Part shown: piece by piece, positions 56,681 through 64,000 of the stretch
Position numbering within the stretch: position 1 is the stretch's first letter
Layout of the letters: every line of letters starts with the position of its first letter
Assembly: GCF_964275005.1 (NCBI RefSeq)
Contig: NC_092705.1
Location: 14,003,385 to 14,067,384 of the forward strand
Direction of reading: 5' to 3'
DNA: 64,000 nucleotides
From: Diadema setosum
Lineage: Eukaryota; Echinodermata; Echinoidea; Diadematoida; Diadematidae
Notes under the pieces: model-generated
Told to the model about the DNA's origin: nothing
The model's database searches: none
The model's input: only the letters and a program-made list of their open reading frames with translations
Translations under genes and position numbers: made by a program

Positions 56681-56830
56681 AGTTTTGGTTGAGATGGGGC
56701 TTCCGGTTTCAAACTTTTTTGCGAGATAATGAGAAATCTCTTATAGAATATGAAAAAGCGTACAAAATGGTTTTTAATTATCTCGCAAAAAGTTAAAAGC
56801 TGCATCCCCTTCTCAACCAAAACTATACAT
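56681..56830. repeat. 150 bp hairpin repeat
   Basis: ATAGTTTTGGTTGAGA with TTTTTTGCGAGATAAT at the left pairs with mirrored copies at 56780-56828. Arms of about 50 bases with a few mismatches; likely a small MITE. Confidence 0.68.
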
Positions 56831-56834
56831 CCCT

Positions 56835-57258
56835 TTAAAGGTACTAGCCCACATTTGCAAACCCACGAAAATCAAAACTGCATAAAACAGGTCCAATATG
56901 ACTTCAAGTACAAGTCATAACAGTAACATACCTCACCTGTCGCTCTTTGTCTATACCATTCGATAAAAGAGAGAAAATCATCGTTTTAAAATCAATTTTC
57001 AAACCGGGTCAACCCAAAATCGAATTACGAGCGCGGGCTATAGCTACGTACATTGTACATGTAACACGTACGTGGACCGGAGCTAGCGAGCGCTATACGC
57101 ATGCATACGGATTACGGTGCATTTTCATTCATGTTTATGAAAGTAATGGACTAATTGGAACGAAATTTTGCACAGGTGTTATTGCAATCATACCCAAACC
57201 CCATGCTAACTATGAGACCAATTGCTGCAGGTTTACAAAAGTGGGCTAATACCTTTAA
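56835..57258. mobile_element. TTAA-flanked MITE, about 416 bp
   Basis: TTAA at 56835-56838 and 57255-57258. Inverted ends AGGTACTAGCCCACATTTGC and mirrored AGGTATTAGCCCACTTTTGT. TTAA targets point to piggyBac or Kolobok transposases in trans. No coding sequence. Confidence 0.74.
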
Positions 57259-58095
57259 AGAGAGACTCAACATTCAAGCTACCTTTATGATATTAAAAAA
57301 AAAATGTGTTTATATACCCAGCAGCGATATTGGTAGTACTTGCATAAGAATGTACTGCGAGGCAACCCGGTTCATCTCTTTAAAATTTTCTTTTGATTTG
57401 TAGGAACCATAGAAACATGACCATCTCAAAACGTCATTTTGCTTTGTCATTGCAAGAGATCTAAAAAAAAAAAAAATCATTGAGTTAAATATAATATACT
57501 ATGTTTTCTGTATTCAATGTAAGAAACAAATAATAATCAGTGAACGCTAGTTGTCAAATAGATGGAAGTCCTGTAAGGAGTTGGCATTACCTCATCCAAA
57601 TAATGATGACAGTATTTTTGAAACCATGAGAAATTCTAAAACTCTTTTTTTTTTTCATTTGCCGATTGAGTTAAACATTCACCGTAATGCTCATTTCATC
57701 TGACTGTATTTTCTCAGTATCAACTTGATAATGGAATATCTGTTTACGACCTTTATTCTGAACATGAGAATATATCAACGAGTGTGATGCACATACATAT
57801 GAAAGAGGTAGTTATAGTATCATTCTTAATAAAGTAACTGAAACTGAGTAAGAAAAATCTGTAAGCAGCGCAAGTCCGACAATTTAGTTACAAATATTTC
57901 GTAGCTTTATCATCATCATCATCTCGACAACGTTTGAGCACATAGCAACAGGACCATGCATAGGCGAAATATTCCTCTTTGTGTTCAAGAGGGTCTGTAG
58001 TCTGCTGTCGAGAACGTAGATCAATACTCCGTTTAGAGTTTATCTCCCATAATGTTTTTTTTTTTTTTTTGTTATACCAATATGGCGTCCCAACA
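57259..58095. other. Fucosyltransferase 3' flank
   Basis: Holds the likely 3' UTR of the minus-strand fucosyltransferase, with AATAAA on the minus strand at 57752-57757. Otherwise AT-rich with two T runs. Confidence 0.4.
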
Positions 58096-59829
58096 TCATA
58101 ACCAAGGCGTCCAGTTTTGTAAGTCACCTGACCTGGCAAAACCTTTCCAGTACATGCCTTTCCGACAACTGTTGTAAAATCTTTCTTTTGACATGGTCTT
58201 CTTCTCCGGCGGGTTTACGTGAATCAACTGTTTAGTCATTCCACATAGGGAATCTACCCTGAATCCTGGCCCAGAAATATCGATGGAGCCTGTAGTCCGC
58301 CACGTATGGAATTTATTGTATTCGATGTCAGAGGCACTCAGTTGGCGTAGGTGTTTGGCGAGCTCCAGGGGCGATGAGAAATCACTGATATGGATAAAGG
58401 AGCCGGGAGGAGCGAGCTTACTGTAGGTGTGTTTTCTGCCACCGTATACCACGGGCACAGCCCCAGACCCCAATCCCCGCTCCCAGAAGCTGAGGGTGAT
58501 GTATTCGTCGCAGGCCGCTTCTTCCAGGGCGAGGTAGAACCGATACTGCTTTAGCTCCTCCATACAGTGCGTCGACGCGCACGTCCGGTTTCCGCACTTT
58601 CCATACATGTCGACTGGAATGTGCCGACTTAATTCGAGAACGTATTCCCATCGTGGCCAGAAGGTCTCGTCGCAATTATCCTCAACCCACGCCACCATTT
58701 TCGTTTTTCCCTCAGCCCAATTACGTGCCTTCTCCGCACCCACGTCGCGTAGGAATCTTCCATGGGGAATAGGCACATCAGAGCGCGAGTGGTAGGTCAT
58801 GGTGTAGTGATACTGAAAGTTTGCCATGTAAGGGTCGAAGTGGTTGATCATCGGTGAGTTGTCCAGCGAGAAGAGGTAGATATTGGTGACCATGTCAGGA
58901 CCTAACTTTTCTATCTCGCGCATGAAGCGTTTGGTCCTGTTTTGGGATAACCGGGAGGCTGCACCGACCAGTAGCGTCGAGCCACGAACTATTCCCTTCG
59001 GTGAGCCTCCTACGCGCACCATGAGATCACAAACCTCGTCGGGACACTTCAGGAGGTAGTACCCGACGCCGACCTGGACGAAGGAATTCGTCAACTCCAT
59101 CCATCGCGGGTCTACCAGGAGTGCTTTGGGTCCTGGACTGAAGATGGTGATGCGATTGAAGCAGCCCATGGTTTGCCACGTGTCCCGTCCGATTTTGACG
59201 ATGTTTTTGGACACGTTGACAAACGGGTAGCGCCCGAGAGCTGGTACGCCGCGCCCAGCTGGGAGGGGTGGAGCTGCACGTGGTTCGCGTTCTTCATGCC
59301 ATTCTGTCATATTTGGACTGAATTCTGCTGCACGAACAACGGTCCTACCGGATATTTTGGCTGATGGAGCTTTCGGAGATTCACGCTCACGTCTTTGCAC
59401 CTGTCCTATGGAGTCGGGGGCTCTAGTCTCTGGGAAAAGTTCCTGCGATCCCAGCTCTTGTTGACTTGTCGAATCCTTGACGATTTCCTCTGGCCGTGAT
59501 GGGAACTTTCCCCGATCGGGACTAAAACGGAGCGGTTCTTCTGCCCTGTCGGCTACCTCGGCGCCGTGCGGTTCTCCGGTGGGCATCGCAACATTGAGCC
59601 GCTTCCTTCGCAATTCTCGCTCATCGGGACTGCCGCTCTTGATGACATCCAGTGTCTGCGGTAACTGACATTCCAGCGTCTTCTCTTTCATTTCCGCGAG
59701 GATTTTCGGGTCTGAGATCCAGCAGCCGTTGTGAAGAGCCAGAAAGGAGTGCGTGAGAAGCCAGACGGAGAGGCAGAAGAGAAACAGGGTGAGAACATGG
59801 CGGGAGATCGCTCTACTCGCGACCTTCAT
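58096..59829 (-). CDS. Alpha-(1,3)-fucosyltransferase, GT10 family, 577 aa
   Basis: Golgi type II membrane enzyme expected to transfer fucose from GDP-fucose to N-acetylglucosamine or glucose in glycans. Short cytosolic tail, signal anchor about residues 12-30 (VLTLFLFCLSVWLLTHSFLA), a long charged and proline-rich stem to about residue 195, then the catalytic region. GT10 blocks: NIYLFSLDNSP with SDVPIPHGRF (about 315-359), VAWVEDNC and VDMYGKCGNRTC (379-417), YRFYLALEEAACDEYIT (429-445), GAVPVVYGG (456-464), FIHISDF (478-484). The usual FENS and TEK of the donor-binding block read LEEA and TLS. The frame is open further upstream, but I start at MKVASRA because a strong acceptor (TCCTTGCAG) ends nine bases before it, so upstream codons are probably intron. 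A minus-strand AATAAA lies at 57752-57757, 0.34 kb past the stop. The whole catalytic domain is in one exon. Confidence 0.92.
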   Translation of the reverse strand: MKVASRAISRHVLTLFLFCLSVWLLTHSFLALHNGCWISDPKILAEMKEKTLECQLPQTLDVIKSGSPDERELRRKRLNVAMPTGEPHGAEVADRAEEPLRFSPDRGKFPSRPEEIVKDSTSQQELGSQELFPETRAPDSIGQVQRRERESPKAPSAKISGRTVVRAAEFSPNMTEWHEEREPRAAPPLPAGRGVPALGRYPFVNVSKNIVKIGRDTWQTMGCFNRITIFSPGPKALLVDPRWMELTNSFVQVGVGYYLLKCPDEVCDLMVRVGGSPKGIVRGSTLLVGAASRLSQNRTKRFMREIEKLGPDMVTNIYLFSLDNSPMINHFDPYMANFQYHYTMTYHSRSDVPIPHGRFLRDVGAEKARNWAEGKTKMVAWVEDNCDETFWPRWEYVLELSRHIPVDMYGKCGNRTCASTHCMEELKQYRFYLALEEAACDEYITLSFWERGLGSGAVPVVYGGRKHTYSKLAPPGSFIHISDFSSPLELAKHLRQLSASDIEYNKFHTWRTTGSIDISGPGFRVDSLCGMTKQLIHVNPPEKKTMSKERFYNSCRKGMYWKGFARSGDLQNWTPWL

Positions 59830-59837
59830 GGCAGCCA

Positions 59838-60109
59838 CCTGCAAGGACATAAGGAAGATGAGATCGAGGGATGACGTCAGATATCGCTTCCATAGTATAA
59901 TGTCAAACACCGTAAATGCAGTGGTGAATAAAGATACAATGATTATGCACATTATACGAAATGATGAAAAAAAAAAACCTATTGGCTTGCATGTTTTAGA
60001 TGGACTTACATTGTCTATTCTAATGTTTTCTCATCTCTATTCCAATCATTTCGCTGTGTGCGTTGCTGTCACCGTATGAAAATAATGATGATGATGATGA
60101 TGATGATAA
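59838..60109. other. Fucosyltransferase 5' side, probable intron
   Basis: Minus-strand pyrimidine tract and TCCTTGCAG end at 59839, so this stretch is probably the intron before the coding exon. The upstream untranslated exon was not found. Ends in a (GAT)n/(AAT)n tract near 60085-60127. Confidence 0.45.
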
Positions 60110-60376
60110 CAATAATAATAATAATAATGCCTTCGTTATCCAGGGTAGCCTCTTCAGTGCTGCCACTGCTCTAGCAGAGCACCTTGCCATGCCATTATTA
60201 CCATATAGCGTTGCCAGGTACACATTTACACACCTGGGTCGAGAGGGATATTGTGGGTAAAAAAAAACATCTTGTCCATGGACGTGAGCACTGCTGAAAT
60301 CGAAATCGGGTTCTCCGATCTGGAGTCGGAAGTCTACTAAATAATCCACTATGCCACAGCCCCCACCCCCATAAGA
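60110..60376 (-). mobile_element. tRNA-derived SINE, second copy
   Basis: Minus strand: GTGGCATAGTGGATTATTTA (box A-like), AACCCGATTTCGATTTC (box B-like), CTCGACCCAGGTGTGTAA, TACCTGGCAACGCTATATGG and GAGCAGTGGCAGCACTGAAG. Tail of (ATT)n. It lacks the MITE found in the 46.4 kb copy. Confidence 0.75.
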
Positions 60377-60747
60377 GTCTATCTGGACTTCTATCCTTTG
60401 TAATTTTCATGATATTATAAACTCATTAGATATTTAAGTGAACTATCAAAGATTTAAGAACTGAGAGGACAGGGTTACTCGGTATTTGGAAATTTGATCA
60501 CCTAGTATAAGGTTATATACGAAATGAATTTTGAAAAGAATATAACCAAATTGTTTTGAATGAACTGAATTTGAATGAGTTATATTGCATACGTCAACAT
60601 GACAGACCGTCAGTATCATGAAAGCGGTTTTTATAACCATTTCAATCATTTATTTCATTCAACTTTCCCAAAGAAACGTAACCACAAAATGGCTAGTATG
60701 ACTAGTTCTGCAGTCGTCCAGAAATATAATGTAGAACTCATTCATAT

Positions 60748-60930
60748 TCTGGCGACACGACATTTTTGCTCCTGCGACAGTTGCTCCGGTCTTATTTTCT
60801 CCAAGGACTTAGGGTTAGGGTTGTGGTAAAGTTTTAGGCTTAGTTTGATGTGAGGACGAGGATTAGGGTTAGGGTTATGTTTGTGGGTAGAATCTATGTT
60901 TTGCTTGGCGTGCGTCATGGAACTCATATC
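60748..60930 (+). mobile_element. Second copy of the intron-6 MITE
   Basis: GCGACACGACATTTTTGCTC, GCGACAGTTGCTCCGG and TTATTTTCTCCAAGGACTTA, then TTAGGGTTAGGG words, as in 46530-46719. The 3' end is less clear. Confidence 0.62.
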
Positions 60931-63483
60931 CTAAGTGTAGGCCTATGTGCTTACGTTGTCACCAATATGCATGATAGTATTCAATTTCCGTGTGTGTAGA
61001 ATATATGTCGAAGACAACTTGCAGTACCTTACAGTTGTGCCGAGAAGAGATCGAGTTTGTTAATCTACTAGAATCTCTTGAGAGGCATTTTGGACAAACA
61101 CCTGTTTTTACTTTGTCCTTAACCTCCGTTCACAGTAACAACCAAACCCCGCAGTCATTCAGAGAAACAAAAAGCTCTTCATTGTTTAGGAAGTGGGTTC
61201 GCAAACTTTGCCCTGCTGCGAATATGTCAGAGTTGTTTGCCTACGCATTTGATCTCTTCTGGAGAGGAAAATGTCAAGTAGAGAACCATAACCTGAGAAG
61301 CAGGAACTTAATAATGACTGACATTTCTGTCTTTGTCAGACGAAGGACCACATTCAAATAAAACAAGAACACTGACGCGTTGAACAAATACGTTTCAAAG
61401 GGGCCCACGTTTAGATGATCTCAGGATCTTAATCTATTCTGAAGGAAGGGAAAATTGTACATAAGTATCTTTGCTACGTATTATATTAGTCATACCAAAT
61501 GCAGATCACTGTAGGCGCGTGGCATGGCTATACAAGGTGACTGGTTCTGATGTTTTCCCCCCTCGTATTAATTCCCCTTAAAATTCGATAAAATTCGCAG
61601 CGTTTTATAATGAAATTATTCATGCTTTCGTCTCAAGGGTTAGTCGTGCAGTAAATATGACCTCGCATCTTCCTCAACACCAACAAAGAGACCTATTATT
61701 CTTCGAGGTCAGATTACTTAGGATTTTAAAGAAAAGGTTGAAAAAAAAAACTATTGTCAGATTGACAAACGAACAAACACCGGTTTACAAAAAGAAAAGT
61801 AGAGAAAAAGCAGGTAACATAGAGAGAATGTTTCTCATTTCGGTTTTTACGTCCTTTGACAGTGCTGTTTGGTACTCTGATTCCACTAACGTATGATATC
61901 AAGACAAGTGCTACAAAAATCAAAAAGCCACTTTGCTTTGATAGGCCGTACTAGACATGTAAGGTTGACACAATTCGTGTATAAAACATGATTTAACCCC
62001 TTATTCCCTAGAAAAGGGTTACCTTCCAATTCCTTTCCATCCTGAATACAAAACTAAAGGCTGCTTTCAATACCCATACTGTATAGAGCATTGTGTTTAT
62101 CACAGTTGCTCCAAGGAGGTATCACATCCTTGGTTGATTCGTACATATAGCATAAGTAGGTCTACTTACACATCACTAGAAAAAGAATGAAAGTAGAAGA
62201 TATCTGATAGCAGGCGAACTTTTACAATTCTCTACCGCCCAATCCGCGTATGTCCTCTCAGCTTCCTGATCTGCTCTCTTCAAGTTTCGCCACTTGTTGA
62301 ATTTTGGGTAATCTTTTAAACTAAACATGATTCTCCACACTGCGAACGCAGTCCAACAATTTTACTTCCCATTCAAGAGCGACGACCGACAGACTCGGCT
62401 CCTTTCTGTGTCAACATAACTTACATAACGACTATTCTAAACTGATGCTAATGACAAAATAACAAAGGCTTGAAGAAGCCTCGCTACTCTCTGAACGCCC
62501 TCACTCAAACACTCACCTTATACGTACACACTAACGAACTCTTTCATTCTCAACCCTCGTGAACAATTCATACCATTACACTCATTGTAGCATGGACTTT
62601 GTTACGCTCTGAGCATCTTTGCCATGCAGGGGCAATGAAGAATGGATGTTTGTCCTTTGTGAAAGAAATGTGAAAGAAATGTGAGAGAAATGTGAGAGAA
62701 ATATGAAAGAAATGTCTTCCTTTAGGAGGGCTTGACAAAGCTTGATTTGTAAGAGCTGGCGAATTCACCTAAAACGCCCTCTAACTTAACGGATGAATGT
62801 TTCCCCGATCAGTAGACCGAGGGAGAGTAAAACCATATTATATATAGTAACAAGTTTCTATCATCGCACACACACCCTATACATATATGCATAATAACAC
62901 ACATACATACAAGCATACATGCACACATACGTACATACATACATACATATACATGCATACACTGACACATACACACACACACACACACACAAGGAGATGA
63001 AGTGGCCATGTGTTGATGTAAGATTCCATTCATTGTTTTTCTAGATTTACCAAAAGAGCAGAGTCGCTGTAGCGTTACTAGCTATATATTTTGGTTCTGG
63101 TACCGAAAATTCCGCGGTGTATTGTAGTGGCCGTAAGTTCCTAAATTTAGATTACTCTAGAGCTCCCCCTATACGTCTACTAGCATTGTTGAGACAACTA
63201 CTATGGAATCTTGCAATCTCATGCTTAAGGCTTCTTTTATGTTATCTCCCAAAAGCTCGCCAGACCTTGCATGCATAATTGAGTAGAGCACACACGACTG
63301 CCAGTATATTCCCAACGATGTTTTATTATGTTTGGCTCAACGTGCATCTTTCGAGTTTTAATTCATAACATCACATTCTAATAACATTTCTAGATTCATC
63401 TAAAATGGATTCACTTTCAATTTGAGTTCTCGGTCACGTGGTTTCGACAGTATTGGTATGTTATACTCAGTTATTGTGAACTT
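60931..63483. other. No gene recognised; simple repeats
   Basis: An 11-base tandem repeat (GTGAAAGAAAT, five copies, 62658-62716) and a CA/ATAC microsatellite (62866-62990). An open frame at 60990-61361 is not supported by any motif. Confidence 0.4.
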
Positions 63484-64000
63484 AAAGGACAAGTTCACCT
63501 TCATAGACATGTGGATTGGGTGAAGGCAACAATATTAGTAGATCACATCAGTAAAAGTTTGGGGAAAATCGGACAATCCTTTCAAAAGTTATGAATTTTT
63601 TAAGTATCTACGCAGTCACTGCTGGATAAGAAGACTACCACAGTGTATGATGTCACATGCGTACAACGATATAAGGAAAATAAAAAGAGAATTTCACAAA
63701 ACTTCACTTTGTGAATAAAGTGCACATTTCTTCGACTTGTTGCTGACGTATGTTAAGGGTAATATTATTCCCCTTGCCTTCTAAAAGAGAGAAGTCGAGT
63801 GTTGAATATATTGAATGTTGAATTTTCTTTATACTTTCTTTATGTCGTTGTACACTTGTGACATCACAAGCTATAGTAGTCTTCTCATCCAGTCGTGACT
63901 GAGCAAAAACTTCAAAAATTCATAACTTTCGAACGGATTATCCGATTTTCCCCCAAACTCTCACCGATGTGTTCTACTAATATTGCTGCATTCACAAAAC
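63484..64000. mobile_element. Inverted-repeat MITE, cut by the right edge
   Basis: Starts TTAAAGGACAAGTTCACC. The left arm (AACAATATTAGTAGATCACA, CAAAAGTTATGAATTTTT, TAAGAAGACTACCACAG) is mirrored at 63868-63995. The right terminus lies outside the window. A TTAA target is likely. Confidence 0.7.

Noticed and set aside
59830-59952. Upstream 41 codons as part of the fucosyltransferase
   Set aside because: A strong splice acceptor lies between these codons and MKVASRA, and the signal anchor expected of a type II enzyme begins just after the latter.
60812-60876. Interstitial telomere repeat (TTAGGG words)
   Set aside because: Only two or three contiguous units, and the same words occur in the MITE copy at 46.5 kb; they are part of the MITE.
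60990-61361. Open frame of 123 codons on the plus strand
   Set aside because: No recognisable domain, no splice context and no relative in the window. I would not call a gene without transcript support.

Overview
The window looks like intron-rich, AT-rich, repeat-dense nuclear DNA of a marine invertebrate. I favour an echinoderm, probably a sea urchin, because of the channel type, the fucosyltransferase and the repeat families (foldback-like element, PIF/Harbinger-like MITEs, APE-type LINEs, tRNA-derived SINEs). The species is not proven by anything here. I recognise no retroviral, LTR or capsid-bearing element.

Two host genes can be read. (1) A ten-exon plus-strand gene (19064-48616) encodes a 405-residue pentameric ligand-gated ion channel (pLGIC). 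All introns are GT-AG, all junctions are in frame, and it ends in a stop codon. It lacks both cysteines that name the Cys-loop family, has no signal peptide, starts with a charged helix, and has an M3-M4 linker of about eight residues, as in bacterial channels. Its M2 predicts cation selectivity. (2) A minus-strand, single-coding-exon GT10 alpha-1,3-fucosyltransferase of 577 residues (58096-59829) is a Golgi type II membrane enzyme with an altered donor-site motif. The two genes are convergent and about 9.5 kb apart; nothing links them functionally.

Layout: 1-18.7 kb is intergenic and repeat-filled (two copies of one LINE, an L1-like ORF1 remnant split by a G-rich element, a Tc1/mariner deletion derivative, several MITEs, a tandem duplication). 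18.7-19.06 kb is the channel 5' flank, with a hAT-type MITE. Intron 1 (11.3 kb) holds a Harbinger-like MITE, a 3 kb foldback-like element with seven monomers per arm, a nested Harbinger pair with LINE debris, another LINE and an ACTGG-word region. Intron 5 (12.1 kb, inside the M1 codons) holds a decayed Harbinger element with transposase and MADF-protein remnants, then a palindrome of about 7.5 kb. Introns 6-9 carry a SINE with a MITE inside it and microsatellites. 48.6-58 kb is the space between the genes, with a third LINE copy, tandem repeats and two small inverted-repeat elements. 60-64 kb holds a second SINE, a second copy of the intron-6 MITE, simple repeats and an edge-truncated MITE.

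The most interesting points are the Cys-less, bacterial-like architecture of the channel and a recurring repeat design: at least seven unrelated-looking inverted-repeat elements whose interiors are loose arrays of one short word, different in each family. One of these is physically next to Harbinger protein remnants.
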